The notes: generated by a model not told the origin, from the sequence alone. DNA of 64,000 bases from Pseudomonas bananamidigenes (GCF_001679645.1 NZ_LRUN01000041.1:101232-165231); one strand, 5' to 3'; positions 1-8,419 are shown, counted from the first letter of the stretch. Program-made: numbers and translations.

Positions 1-206
1 CGTGCAACATAGGCGCAGACATCAACTGTCGCAACCATTAGTCAGCGTGCAGTTCAGCCATTTCGATCTAACCATAGAACGAAATCAGAGAGGGGAAGGG
101 AGCGATTTATCGAGGTTTACACAGAGGCGTCATCGAGTATTCAAAGGGCGTCTTCGACGTTGTGGAAAGCTTGATCCGGCGACGAATATCCGGCAGTGAA
201 AACCGA
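1..206. other. window edge, no gene recognised
   Basis: I see no coding region that I can support here. The single short plus-strand frame has no recognisable protein. The stretch lies downstream of the Ppx/GppA gene, which reads toward it, so it probably holds that gene's 3' end region and whatever lies beyond the window edge. Confidence 0.4.
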
Positions 207-1142
207 TCAGTGGTTGCTCATCAGTCCATGCAGGACACCCAGTCTCAAACCGGGTTCCGATGGCTCCATCTGTGCGATGCCGAACACCTTGAAGGCGGCA
301 AGCATGACCACCAGACCACCGGGCAGGATGCTCTGGCGATGGGGCTGCAGGGCGGCGAGTTTCAGTTGCCGCACATTGCTGACTTCCAGCAGGCGCAGCG
401 ACAGCCGCAGCAGGCCAGCGTAGGTGATGCCGCCCTGACCGAAGTCGTTCAGGCGATTGGCCTTGAGCACTTTGGCCAGCATCCGCGCCGTGCCCGAAGA
501 GCCGATGGTCTGCTGCCAGCCCTGGGCGCGATAGCGGCGGGCGACCTTTTCGAATTGCAGGATGGCGACTCGCTCGGCTTCTTGCAGGGCGCCCGGGGAG
601 AGCTCGCCGTTGCGAAAGTAACGCGCGCTCAGGCTGCCACTGCCGATGGCAATACTTTCGGTCAGCAACGGTTGCGAACCCTGGCCGAGAATCAGCTCGG
701 TGGAGCCGCCGCCAATGTCGACCACCAGACGCATGTCATCGGCGACCGGCAAGGTGTGGGCCACACCGGCGTAGACCAGACGCGCTTCTTCGTGTCCGGA
801 AATCACATCAATGCGAAAGCCCAGATGCCGCTCCGCACTGCCGAGAAACAATTGCGCGTTGTCGGCCTCGCGCACGGCGCTGGTGGCCACTGCCCGCACG
901 CGACCCGGCTCGAAACCGCGCAGCTTTTTGCCGAACCGCGCCAGAGCCTGCCAACCGCGATCCAGCGCCATTTCGTCGAGTACACGGCCATCGAATCCTT
1001 CAGCCAGGCGTACCGGCTCACGCAAGGTTTTCACTTCCTGAATCATGAAGCCCTTTCTGCTGCGGACTGACTGACCGATCATCATGCGAAACGCATTTGA
1101 CCCGAGATCGATGGCAGCAAACAGCGAGGCGTCTTCTTTCAT
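207..1142 (-). CDS. Ppx/GppA family phosphatase (short form)
   Basis: Probable exopolyphosphatase or guanosine-pentaphosphate phosphatase of the ASKHA fold, cytoplasmic, 311 residues. The start chosen gives MKEDASLFAAIDLGSNAFR; the longer frame upstream adds a Pro/Arg-rich stretch unlike the family. The first phosphate-binding motif is IDLGSNAF (residues 11-18), the catalytic-type SGHEEARLVY is at 116-125 and the second phosphate loop VVDIGGGSTEL at 140-150. It is much shorter than canonical ~500-residue Ppx because the C-terminal HD-like half is absent. This matches a known short Ppx/GppA subfamily, so substrate preference is uncertain. It diverges from the ParD-like/map pair across an intergenic region carrying a Pho-box-like sequence, which would fit phosphate-linked control (inference). 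Confidence 0.9.
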   Translation of the reverse strand: MKEDASLFAAIDLGSNAFRMMIGQSVRSRKGFMIQEVKTLREPVRLAEGFDGRVLDEMALDRGWQALARFGKKLRGFEPGRVRAVATSAVREADNAQLFLGSAERHLGFRIDVISGHEEARLVYAGVAHTLPVADDMRLVVDIGGGSTELILGQGSQPLLTESIAIGSGSLSARYFRNGELSPGALQEAERVAILQFEKVARRYRAQGWQQTIGSSGTARMLAKVLKANRLNDFGQGGITYAGLLRLSLRLLEVSNVRQLKLAALQPHRQSILPGGLVVMLAAFKVFGIAQMEPSEPGLRLGVLHGLMSNH

Positions 1143-1252
1143 GGGAGTCCTTGCAAAATCCACCGCCCCAGGCCCGGGCGGTTTGCGAGGATTCTGCAAT
1201 GGCTTCGATGACAACCTGATGACGCGGGGAGGGCGGTTCAATGAATTTGGCG

Positions 1253-1270
1253 CTGTCACGACACTGTCAT
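1253..1270 (+). promoter_or_regulatory. candidate Pho box
   Basis: CTGTCAC-GACA-CTGTCAT is two 7-bp repeats separated by 4 bp, matching the PhoB consensus CTGTCAT-N4-CTGTCAT at 13 of 14 positions. A -10-like CATACT follows after 11 bp, close to the usual spacing for PhoB-activated promoters. Orientation is toward the plus strand, away from the short ppx gene. Confidence 0.5.
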
Positions 1271-1321
1271 TATCGGGTGTCCATACTTGCGCTCAATACA
1301 TCGCGTGCTTTTCATGATTTG

Positions 1322-1347
1322 GCTGCCAACTCTGGCAGCTTTTTTTT
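1322..1347 (+). terminator. intrinsic terminator before the ParD-like gene
   Basis: GCTGCCA / TGGCAGC form a 7-bp stem with a 4-nt loop, followed by eight T. It would end any plus-strand transcript starting at the Pho-box promoter after only ~50 nt, or act as an attenuator ahead of the ParD-like/map pair. Confidence 0.7.
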
Positions 1348-1392
1348 GCCTGCGATTTGACTCGTCAGCGAAATTTGCAATTCGAAGAAATG

Positions 1393-1430
1393 TCCGATTA
1401 GTATACGTTCTATATATATTCCATATCGGA
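1393..1430. promoter_or_regulatory. inverted repeat over the parD-like/map promoter
   Basis: TCCGAT at 1393-1398 is mirrored by ATCGGA at 1425-1430. Between them lie GTATAC and TATATATATT, an AT-rich segment that could hold the -10. It ends 7 bp before the start codon of the ParD-like gene. ParD-type proteins often repress their own operon, so this could be an operator; that is inference. Confidence 0.4.
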
Positions 1431-1437
1431 TTTTGCC

Positions 1438-1698
1438 ATGGGCATCGTAAAGATTTCAGAGGACATGCACGAGAATCTGCGCATCTCCAGTAATGCACTG
1501 AGCCGCTCGATCAACGCGCAGGCCGAGCACTGGATGCGCATCGGCATGCTCGCCGAGCTGTATCCCGACCTCGATCACCACGCCATCTGCCGCTTGCTGA
1601 TTCGCGCCGAGCAAGCGGGTGGTCTGGATCTGCAACAAATCTGTGCCCTGGCCGATGCCGCGCAGAACAACCCGGTTCAAGAGGCAGCCAAGGCATGA
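1438..1698 (+). CDS. ParD-like antitoxin-type DNA-binding protein
   Basis: An 86-residue protein of the ParD-like family (ribbon-helix-helix type, resembling antitoxins of type II systems). The N-terminal segment VKISEDMHENLRISS fits the short beta-strand plus helix of this fold, and the rest is helical. No ParE-like toxin lies beside it. Instead its stop overlaps the start of map (ATGA at 1695-1698), so the two are translationally coupled. A ParD-like gene joined to a methionine aminopeptidase gene recurs in Pseudomonas as far as I recall. The role is unknown; it may regulate this map copy rather than act as an antitoxin. Confidence 0.75.
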   Translation: MGIVKISEDMHENLRISSNALSRSINAQAEHWMRIGMLAELYPDLDHHAICRLLIRAEQAGGLDLQQICALADAAQNNPVQEAAKA

Positions 1699-2486
1699 GA
1701 AACCCGATCAGGATCAACACCCGGGCCGAGATCGCCCAATCCCGCGTGGCCGGGCAATTGGCCGCCGAGGTGCTGGCGATGCTGGTGCCGCACGTCAAGG
1801 CTGGCGTTACCACGGATCAGCTGGACCGCTTGTGCAACGACTACATCGTCAATGTGCAGAAGGCGATTCCGGCCAACGTCGGTTATCACGGCTTCCCGAA
1901 AACCGTCTGCGCGTCGGTCAACGACGTGGTCTGTCACGGCATCCCTACGGGGACACCACTGAAGGATGGCGACATCCTCAACCTCGACATCGCCGTGATC
2001 AAGGATGGCTGGTTCGGTGACACCAGCCGCATGTACGTGGTCGGCCAGGCCTCGCCCGAGGCACAGCACCTGATCAAGACCACCTACGAGGCCATGTGCG
2101 CCGGCATTCGCGTCGTACGTCCGGGCGCCACCCTGGGTGACATCGGTCATGCGATCCAGAGCCTGGCGGAACGTGAAGGTTTCAGTGTGGTGCGCGAGTA
2201 CTGCGGACACGGGATCGGCAAGGTCTATCACGATGAGCCGCAGGTGCTGCATTACGGTTACCCGAATCAGGGCCTGAAACTGAAGGCAGGGATGATCTTC
2301 ACCATTGAGCCGATGCTCAACGCTGGCAAGCGCCATGTGAAGAACATGCCGGATGGCTGGACCGTGCTGACCAAGGACGGCTCGCTGTCGGCGCAGTGGG
2401 AACACATGGTGGCGGTGACGGAGGACGGGTTTGAGGTGTTGACGGTTTGGCCCGATGAGATTGAGGGGTTTGCGCCGATCAGTTGA
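1695..2486 (+). CDS. map: type I methionine aminopeptidase
   Basis: Removes the initiator methionine from nascent proteins; cytosolic metalloenzyme of the pita-bread fold, 263 residues. All five metal ligands are present by position: D98 and D109 (LDIAVIKDGWFGDTS), H172 (CGHGIG), E205 (TIEPM) and E236 (WEHM). H79-type substrate histidine is represented by VVCHGIPT (residue 81). Length is normal for the bacterial type I enzyme. The start overlaps the ParD-like gene. Because it sits with a ParD-like gene rather than beside rpsB/tsf, it is probably an accessory map paralogue; whether it is the essential one cannot be told from this window. Confidence 0.96.
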   Translation: MRNPIRINTRAEIAQSRVAGQLAAEVLAMLVPHVKAGVTTDQLDRLCNDYIVNVQKAIPANVGYHGFPKTVCASVNDVVCHGIPTGTPLKDGDILNLDIAVIKDGWFGDTSRMYVVGQASPEAQHLIKTTYEAMCAGIRVVRPGATLGDIGHAIQSLAEREGFSVVREYCGHGIGKVYHDEPQVLHYGYPNQGLKLKAGMIFTIEPMLNAGKRHVKNMPDGWTVLTKDGSLSAQWEHMVAVTEDGFEVLTVWPDEIEGFAPIS

Positions 2487-2503
2487 TACCGAGTCACCTG
2501 TTT

Positions 2504-2681
2504 CCCCTCACCCTAACCCTCTCCCAGAGGGAGAGGGGACTGACCGAGTTGTCTTGCGCTCTACATCGACCTGAAAGACTGTGTTGATTATGGATTCAAC
2601 GCAGTTAGTTCAGGTCGGCGTATGTCTTCAATATCCCCCGATCGGCTCCCTCTCCCTCCGGGAGAGGGCTGGGGTGAGGGC
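2504..2681. repeat. ~178-bp intergenic palindromic repeat, copy 1
   Basis: Starts CCCCTCACCCTAACCCTCTCC and ends with the inverse GAGAGGGCTGGGGTGAGGG. The middle contains CTACATCGACCTGAAAGAC and TGGATTCAACGCAG. The same layout recurs at 17722-17913. Ends with internal stems make it a MITE-like intergenic element. It resembles the non-REP repeat families reported in P. fluorescens genomes. It could also serve as a terminator for the convergent map and ABC ATPase genes. Confidence 0.75.
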
Positions 2682-2698
2682 GGGCAGGCGACGCGCTC

Positions 2699-3853
2699 TT
2701 AATGAGCACCCGCCGCTTTGTTCAGATCGCTTTCGGCCCACTCGGTATAAACGCAAGCATCCGCCGTCGCCCAGCGCACCCGCACCGGATCGCCAGCCTT
2801 CAGCGGCATTCCCGCCGCCGACAACGCCTTCACCGTCATCGAAGTCCCGCCCGATGTCACCACACTGCAGGTCTGGCTCTCACCCAGAAACAGCACCTCG
2901 ACCACCTTCGCCGAAACCTCGTTCCAGCCTGCCGTCAACGGCTCGCTGGCTGCTTGCTGCACACTCAACGCCAGGGCTTTTTCCGGGCGCACCATCAGCA
3001 AAATATCCTGCCCGCTCTGCAATCCAGCGGTAAGCCGGATCGACAGCGATTGCCCCTCAAAACTCGCCGCCCCGTTACCCTGCGCCTTGAGCCTGAGAAA
3101 GTTCGAATTGCCAAGGAATGACGCCACAAACGCATTCGGCGGATTTTGGTACAGGTCATAACCGCTGCCGAGCCCGACAATCTTGCCGTGACTGAAAATC
3201 GCGATGCGCTGGGACAGGCGCATGGCTTCTTCCTGATCGTGGGTCACGTAGACGATGGTGATGCCGAGGCGTCGGTGCAACTGGCGCAACTCGTCCTGCA
3301 AGTCTTCGCGCAACTTTTTGTCCAGCGCCCCGAGGGGTTCGTCCATCAACAGAATGCGAGGCTCGTAGACCAGTGCGCGAGCAATGGCGACTCGTTGCTG
3401 CTGACCGCCGGACAATTGTGAAGGGCGGCGATGGGCGAACTGCTCCAGCTGCACCAGTTTCAGCATCGCATCGACACGTTTGTCGCGTTCGGCGGCAGCG
3501 AGTTTGCGGATCGTCAGCGGGAACGCGATGTTGTCGCGCACCGACAGATGCGGGAACAGCGAGTAACGCTGGAACACCATGCCGATGTCACGCTTGTGCG
3601 GCGGCACATTCACCAGCGATTGGCCGTTGACCAGAATCTCGCCGCTGCTCGGGGTTTCGAAGCCGGCGAGCATCGACAGCGTGGTGCTTTTTCCCGAGCC
3701 GCTGGAGCCGAGGAAGGTCAGGAATTCGCCGTCCTTGATGTCCAGCGAGATGTTGTCCACGGCGGCGAAATCGCCGTAGTGCTTGTTCAGGTTGCGCAGG
3801 CTGACCAGAGGTTTGTCGTTCTGCTGGGAGGCGTCTTTGATCACGGCACTCAT
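2699..3853 (-). CDS. ABC transporter ATPase, PotA/polyamine type
   Basis: Energises import by the adjacent permeases; cytoplasmic ATPase, 384 residues. Walker A GSSGSGKST at 49-57, the signature LSGGQQQR at 147-154 and Walker B ILLMDEP at 167-173 are intact, with a C-terminal TOBE-like region (~290-375) typical of PotA/FbpC/CysA. It is the last gene of a four-gene set (binding protein, two permeases, ATPase) running leftward from 6656. The spermidine/putrescine family label comes from the fold and gene order. The true substrate may be another cationic amine, since the set sits beside a catabolic cluster with a shared operator-like sequence. Confidence 0.93.
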   Translation of the reverse strand: MSAVIKDASQQNDKPLVSLRNLNKHYGDFAAVDNISLDIKDGEFLTFLGSSGSGKSTTLSMLAGFETPSSGEILVNGQSLVNVPPHKRDIGMVFQRYSLFPHLSVRDNIAFPLTIRKLAAAERDKRVDAMLKLVQLEQFAHRRPSQLSGGQQQRVAIARALVYEPRILLMDEPLGALDKKLREDLQDELRQLHRRLGITIVYVTHDQEEAMRLSQRIAIFSHGKIVGLGSGYDLYQNPPNAFVASFLGNSNFLRLKAQGNGAASFEGQSLSIRLTAGLQSGQDILLMVRPEKALALSVQQAASEPLTAGWNEVSAKVVEVLFLGESQTCSVVTSGGTSMTVKALSAAGMPLKAGDPVRVRWATADACVYTEWAESDLNKAAGAH

Positions 3854-3870
3854 GTCGTACTCCTGGGCGC

Positions 3871-4680
3871 TCAGGCGCTGATTTCATTGCGCCGGCGCAG
3901 AGCGGCGGCGATCACCATGACCAATACCGACAGGCCGATCAGCAGCGTCGAAGCGACGGCGATCACGGGCGTCAGGTCCTGGCGCAGGGTGGTCCACATT
4001 TTCACGGGAAGGGTTTGCAGGGTCGGGCTGGCCATCATCACGCTGAGCACTACTTCGTCCCACGAAACCAGGAAGGCGAAGAGGGCGCCGGCCACCATCC
4101 CCGGGCGAATCGCCGGAAACGTCACCTTGAACACTGCTTGCAGGCGCGAGGCGCCGCAGATCACCGCCGCGTCTTCAATCGACTGATCGAACAGCTTCAG
4201 CGAGTTGATGATCGAGATGATGGTGAACGGCAGCGCGACGATCACATGGCTGACCACGAAGGCGAACATCGTTCCGGTGTAGCCAAGCTTGAGAAACAGC
4301 GCGTACACCGCCACGGCGATGATCACCAGCGGCACGATCATCGGCAGGGTGAACAGGCCGTAGAGCATTTCCCGGCCGGGAAAGCGCCCGCGCACCAGCG
4401 CAAAGGCAGTCGGCAAGCTGAGGGCCACGGCGCAGATCGTGGTCAGTACCGCGACTTTCAGGCTGGCCGCCGCCGCGTTCATCCAATCGGCGTTGGAGAA
4501 GAACTGGCCGTACCATTTCAGCGTCCAGCCCGGCGGCGGGAACACCAGCCACTGGGACGAACCGAACGACAGCAGCACGATGAATACGATCGGCAGCAAC
4601 AGAAACAGTGCGATCAACCCGGTGGTGAAATACAGGCCGAAGCGCATCCGGCGGCTCATGGCATTGGGTGTCAGGAGCAT
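3871..4680 (-). CDS. ABC transporter permease, PotC-like
   Basis: Inner-membrane permease of 269 residues with about six hydrophobic segments, the first at residues ~14-38. The cytoplasmic coupling loop EDAAVICGASRLQAVFKVTFP carries the EAA-type motif that contacts the ATPase. It sits 6 bp after the PotB-like gene and 17 bp before the ATPase gene, so it is in the same operon. A downstream Met (residue 8, MSRRMRFG) is an alternative start. Confidence 0.92.
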   Translation of the reverse strand: MLLTPNAMSRRMRFGLYFTTGLIALFLLLPIVFIVLLSFGSSQWLVFPPPGWTLKWYGQFFSNADWMNAAAASLKVAVLTTICAVALSLPTAFALVRGRFPGREMLYGLFTLPMIVPLVIIAVAVYALFLKLGYTGTMFAFVVSHVIVALPFTIISIINSLKLFDQSIEDAAVICGASRLQAVFKVTFPAIRPGMVAGALFAFLVSWDEVVLSVMMASPTLQTLPVKMWTTLRQDLTPVIAVASTLLIGLSVLVMVIAAALRRRNEISA

Positions 4681-4686
4681 GTCGGC

Positions 4687-5634
4687 TTACCTCGCGTTAC
4701 TGGCGCCAACCGGGGATTCCGGCTGAAGCTTCAGGTAGAAGTAGAACAGCACCAGGGTGATGACGATCAGCAACGCGGCGCCGGCGCTGGCCAGGCCCCA
4801 GTTGAGGAACGATTGCACCTGCTGAATGATGAACTCCGGCAGCATCATGTTCTGCGCCCCGCCCAGCAGCGCCGGGGTGACGTAGTAACCGAGCGACATC
4901 ACGAATACCATCAACCCGCCGGATGCCAGACCCGGCCGGCACAGCGGCAGGAACACCCGGAAGAAGTTGGTCCACGGACTGGCGCCACAGATCGAGCCGG
5001 CCTGCAGGATCATCGGGTCGATGGCCTGCATGGTTGCCTGCAACGGCAGCACGATGAACGGGATCATGATGTAGCTCATGCCGATCACCACGCCGGTGAG
5101 GTTGTGCACCATTTCCAGCGGTTGATCGATGATGCCCAGCGCCATCAAGGCTTTATTGATGACGCCCGAGGCCTGCAACAGCACCAGCCAGGAGTAGGTG
5201 CGGGCGAGGAGGCTGGTCCACATCGACAGCAGCACGATATTGAGGATCCAGCGGCCCCAGCCGCGCGGCACCAGCGTGATCGCCCACGCCAATGGAAAGC
5301 CGAGCAACAGGCTGAACACCGTCACCAGTCCCGCCACCGAAAAGGTGTTGAACAGCACCCGCGCATACGCCGAGTTGGCGAAGAGTTGTTCGTAGTTGCC
5401 AAGACCCGGCACGGGCTCCAGCACTCCGCGCAACAGCAGACCAATCAACGGCGCCAGAAAGAACAAGCCGATAAACAACAGGGCCGGCGCTAGGTTGCCG
5501 GCGCCGCGCCAGCGTTGCTTGAGGGACGGGGCTGGCGCCATGGCACTGGCCTTTTTTCCGGCGGCCGACCCGGCAGCGCTTGCGGCGCTCCCGGTGGCAG
5601 TGGAAGGACGGGACGCGGTGGCCGCCATTTTCAT
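4687..5634 (-). CDS. ABC transporter permease, PotB-like
   Basis: Inner-membrane permease, 315 residues. I place the start at 5634 because its ATG overlaps the TGA of the binding-protein gene (ATGA); an in-frame longer start lies inside that gene. The Ala/Ser-rich N-terminal ~40 residues are a cytoplasmic extension, followed by six hydrophobic segments. The coupling loop MILQAGSICGASPWTNFFRV corresponds to the EAA motif. It pairs with the PotC-like protein to form the channel. Confidence 0.92.
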   Translation of the reverse strand: MKMAATASRPSTATGSAASAAGSAAGKKASAMAPAPSLKQRWRGAGNLAPALLFIGLFFLAPLIGLLLRGVLEPVPGLGNYEQLFANSAYARVLFNTFSVAGLVTVFSLLLGFPLAWAITLVPRGWGRWILNIVLLSMWTSLLARTYSWLVLLQASGVINKALMALGIIDQPLEMVHNLTGVVIGMSYIMIPFIVLPLQATMQAIDPMILQAGSICGASPWTNFFRVFLPLCRPGLASGGLMVFVMSLGYYVTPALLGGAQNMMLPEFIIQQVQSFLNWGLASAGAALLIVITLVLFYFYLKLQPESPVGASNAR

Positions 5635-6656
5635 TTGACCAGCCATTCGTTCCACCGTGTCGCGATGGCCTGGCCGTTCTTGGCCCAGTACGCGAAATCA
5701 AGAGTGATCTGATCCTTGGCATAGGCAGTCGGCAGGTTCGGGGCCAGCGTCGAGTCCAGACGCTGCACACTGTCGACGTTGACCGGGGCGTAGGCGGTCA
5801 GGTTGGAGAAATCCGCCTGGCCTTTGGCACTGCTGGCGCTGGCCAGGAACTTCATCGCCGCGTCCTTGTTTTTCGAGCCCTTTGGCACCACCAGAATGTC
5901 AGCCATGACCAGGTTCTGTTTCCAGCTCACGCCAACCGGGGCGCCGTCTTCCTGCAAGGCGTGAATCCGACCGTTCCAGAACTGGCCCATGCTCGCTTCA
6001 CCGGAGGCCAGCAGTTGCTGCGACTGCGCGCCGCCGCCCCACCAGACGATGTCTCTCTTGATGGTGTCGAGTTTCTTGAAGGCGCGATCCAGGTCCAGTG
6101 GGTAGAGCTTGTCGGCCGGCACGCCGTCGGCGAGCAGGGCCAGTTCGAGCACGCCGGGGCTCGGCCATTTGTACAGGGCGCGTTTGCCGGGGTAGGTCTT
6201 GGTGTCGAACAGTGCGCTCCAGTCCTGGGGCTTGCTGGCGCCGAGTTTGCCCTCGTTGTAGCCGAGGACGAAGGAGAAGAAGAACGAGCCGACGCCGTAG
6301 TCGCTGACGAAACGCGGGTCGATCTTGTCGCGCTGAATCTGCTTGAAATCGAGGGGTTCGAGCAGGCCTTCGGAGGCGGCGCGCAGGGCGAAGTCGGCTT
6401 CGACGTCGACCACGTCCCATTGCACGTTGCCGCTTTCGACCATGGCTTTGAGTTTGCCGTAGTCGGTCGGGCCGTCCTGCACGACGGTGATGCCGCTGGC
6501 CTTGCTGAACGGATCGGCCCAGGCCTGTTTCTGCGCATCCTGGGTGCTACCGCCCCAGCTGACAAAGTTCACACTCTCGGCGGCCATCGCGGCCTGGCCG
6601 GTCACGCTCAGCAGTCCCGCAAGAAAGATCGCGGTTGCAGCTTTGTTCAACACCAT
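5631..6656 (-). CDS. periplasmic binding protein, PotD-like
   Basis: Extracytoplasmic solute-binding protein of 341 residues. It begins with a Sec signal peptide (basic start, hydrophobic AIFLAGLLSVTG, cleavage probably after AMA at ~25). The mature start VNFVSWGGSTQDAQKQAW and the later KNKDAAMKFLASASS are typical of the polyamine-binding family. It is the promoter-proximal gene of the four-gene importer. Upstream, at 6752-6777, lie variants of the operator found before ribBX and the DUF1185 gene, which suggests that import is co-regulated with the catabolic cluster. Substrate not established. Confidence 0.92.
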   Translation of the reverse strand: MVLNKAATAIFLAGLLSVTGQAAMAAESVNFVSWGGSTQDAQKQAWADPFSKASGITVVQDGPTDYGKLKAMVESGNVQWDVVDVEADFALRAASEGLLEPLDFKQIQRDKIDPRFVSDYGVGSFFFSFVLGYNEGKLGASKPQDWSALFDTKTYPGKRALYKWPSPGVLELALLADGVPADKLYPLDLDRAFKKLDTIKRDIVWWGGGAQSQQLLASGEASMGQFWNGRIHALQEDGAPVGVSWKQNLVMADILVVPKGSKNKDAAMKFLASASSAKGQADFSNLTAYAPVNVDSVQRLDSTLAPNLPTAYAKDQITLDFAYWAKNGQAIATRWNEWLVK

Positions 6657-6751
6657 TTTTACGCCCTCATTGTTGTGTTTTTGAGCGGGCCTTGCGTTGT
6701 TGCCCGCCTGTCGGGAGCAGTAGCTGGACGGTTTTTCAGGTCGTCCGGTCT

Positions 6752-6777
6752 ATGGAATATCATATTATGGTATTCCA
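6752..6777. promoter_or_regulatory. GntR-type operator variants upstream of the importer
   Basis: ATGGAATATCAT is followed by TTATGGTATTCCA. The second part matches the TATTATGGTATACCA site (reverse complement of the 7962 and 13791 boxes) at all but one position. It lies ~100 bp upstream of the binding-protein start. Confidence 0.55.
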
Positions 6778-6823
6778 AACTTTGTGCAAGCACTTTGCCT
6801 TACCGGCTATCTGGCAAGCGGGG

Positions 6824-7933
6824 TTATTCGGTGAACGGAATGCTTTCGACTACCTCAAGATCGTAGCCAGTCAACCCGGCATATTTCAGCGGCGGCCCCA
6901 AGTGGCGCAGCTTGCCGACGCCGAGGTTCTGCAGAATCTGCGCCCCGGTGCCGACCTCCGAATAGATCCGCGATTGCGAGCGGCTGAACTGCCGTGGCGG
7001 CTGAGTCAGTTGCGGCACCCGCTCCAGCAACGCTTGCGACGACTCATGATTGGCCAGCACCACGACCACGCCATGCCCTTCGGCCGCGACCCGTTGCAGC
7101 GCCGCCCACAATGTCCAGTTCGTCGGTCCGCTGTACTCGGCGCCGACCAGATCCCGCAGCGGATCGATTACATGCACGCGCACCAGCGTCGGATCCTCGC
7201 GCCGCAATTCGCCCATGACCATCGCCATGTGCACGCCGCCCTCGATACGATCTTCGAATGTGATCAAGCGGAACGTGCCATGCACCGTCGGCAACTCCCG
7301 TTCGCCGATGCGCTCGATGGTGTGTTCAGTGCTCAGGCGATAGTGGATCAGGTCGGCGATGGTGCCGATCTTGATTCCGTGCTTGCGTGCGAATACTTCC
7401 AGATCCGGGCGGCGGGCCATGGTGCCGTCGTCGTTCATCACCTCGACGATCACCGAGGCGGGCGTGAAACCCGCCAGCCGTGCCAGATCGCAACCGGCCT
7501 CGGTGTGGCCGGCGCGGGTCAACACGCCACCTTCCTTGGCCCGCAGCGGAAAGATATGGCCGGGCTGCACCAGGTCTTCTGCGCAAGCATTGGGCGCCAC
7601 CGCTGCGGCCACCGTACAAGCGCGGTCGGCAGCGGAAATGCCCGTAGTAACACCGACCGCCGCTTCGATGGAAACCGTGAACGCGGTACTGAACACGCTG
7701 CCATTGCTCGGCACCATCTGCTCAAGCCCGAGGCGCTGGCAATGGTCGTCGGTCAACGTCAGGCAAATCAGCCCCCGCGCCTCACGGGCCATGAAACTGA
7801 TCGCCTCGGGGGTGCAACGGTCGGCGGCCAGCAGCAGATCGCCTTCGTTTTCCCGGTCTTCGTCATCGACCAACAGCACCATTTTGCCGAGGCGATAATC
7901 TTCGATGATTTCTTCGATGCTGTTGAAGGCCAT
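6824..7933 (-). CDS. ribB: RibBX: DHBP synthase with degenerate GTP cyclohydrolase II domain
   Basis: Makes 3,4-dihydroxy-2-butanone 4-phosphate from ribulose 5-phosphate for riboflavin synthesis; 369 residues. Start at MAFNSIEEI, preceded by GAGAG; the longer frame runs through the operator. The RibB half (1-~205) keeps [10 protein letters not shown] (23-32) and [14 protein letters not shown]. The C-terminal RibA-like half lacks the Cys-rich zinc motif of GTP cyclohydrolase II: the expected segment reads [17 protein letters not shown], without the three cysteines. So only the first activity is likely, as described for RibBX hybrids in other gammaproteobacteria. There is no FMN riboswitch in the short divergent gap. 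Placement next to a flavin reductase cluster suggests extra flavin supply for catabolism. Confidence 0.9.
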   Translation of the reverse strand: MAFNSIEEIIEDYRLGKMVLLVDDEDRENEGDLLLAADRCTPEAISFMAREARGLICLTLTDDHCQRLGLEQMVPSNGSVFSTAFTVSIEAAVGVTTGISAADRACTVAAAVAPNACAEDLVQPGHIFPLRAKEGGVLTRAGHTEAGCDLARLAGFTPASVIVEVMNDDGTMARRPDLEVFARKHGIKIGTIADLIHYRLSTEHTIERIGERELPTVHGTFRLITFEDRIEGGVHMAMVMGELRREDPTLVRVHVIDPLRDLVGAEYSGPTNWTLWAALQRVAAEGHGVVVVLANHESSQALLERVPQLTQPPRQFSRSQSRIYSEVGTGAQILQNLGVGKLRHLGPPLKYAGLTGYDLEVVESIPFTE

Positions 7934-7961
7934 GCTGGACTCTCGATGTGGGTGAAATTTG

Positions 7962-7976
7962 TGGTATACCATAATA
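7962..7976 (-). promoter_or_regulatory. GntR-type operator between ribBX and DUF1330 gene
   Basis: TGGTATACCATAATA, containing the palindrome TGGTATACCA (7962-7971), in the 65-bp gap between the two divergent genes. The identical 15 bases occur at 13791-13805. The core resembles operators of FadR-type GntR regulators such as UxuR and LldR. Confidence 0.65.
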
Positions 7977-7998
7977 CAAATTAAACCGAGAGGTCACT

Positions 7999-8295
7999 AT
8001 GAAGGCGTACTGGATTGCTCATGTGGACATCACCGATGCCGATCACTACAGCCAATACACCCAGCGCGCGCCGGAAGCGTTCGCAGAATTTGGTGCAAGA
8101 TTTCTGGCCAGAGGCGGGCGCAGCGAAGCGATGGAAGGCCGGACGACGCCGCAGCGCAGCGTGGTGATCGAGTTCGACAGCTATGAACAGGCGGTGGCGT
8201 GCTACCACTCGGCGGCGTATCAGGAAGCGAAGAGTTACCGCGAGGAGTGGGCGAGGGCGGAGATCGTTATTGTTGAGGGCGTGCCGCCACTTTAA
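7999..8295 (+). CDS. DUF1330 domain protein
   Basis: A 98-residue cytoplasmic protein of the DUF1330 family (ferredoxin-like, dimeric alpha/beta-barrel fold). The family signature is visible in YWIAHVDITDADHYSQY near the N-terminus, the central FGARFLARGG, and VVIEFDSYEQAVACYHS. No catalytic function is established for the family. It is transcribed away from ribBX from a shared intergenic operator, which ties it to the catabolic cluster. Its start is preceded by GAGAGGTC. Confidence 0.88.
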   Translation: MKAYWIAHVDITDADHYSQYTQRAPEAFAEFGARFLARGGRSEAMEGRTTPQRSVVIEFDSYEQAVACYHSAAYQEAKSYREEWARAEIVIVEGVPPL

Positions 8296-8312
8296 GAGAC
8301 ACCACCACACCC

Positions 8313-8404
8313 CTGTGGGAGCGAGCCTGCTCGCGAAGGCGACTTATCAGTCGATGCAAATGTTGAATGAACGACCGCTTTCGCGAGCAGGCTCGCTCCC
8401 ACAA
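8313..8404. repeat. REPIN (REP doublet) 1
   Basis: TGTGGGAGCGAGCCTGCTCG and its inverted partner ending in GGCTCGCTCCCACA are separated by ~35 bp. It lies between the convergent DUF1330 and NUDIX genes. Same family as the doublets at 10209, 13906, 18734, 22105 and 24833. Confidence 0.9.
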
Positions 8405-8419
8405 GTGGGCATGGGGTCT

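Noticed and set aside
1438..2486. Classical toxin-antitoxin pair
   Set aside because: The partner of the ParD-like gene is plainly methionine aminopeptidase with all metal ligands, not a ParE toxin.
7934..7998. FMN riboswitch upstream of ribBX
   Set aside because: The divergent gap is only ~65 bp and holds the GntR-type operator; no RFN-like conserved blocks are visible.
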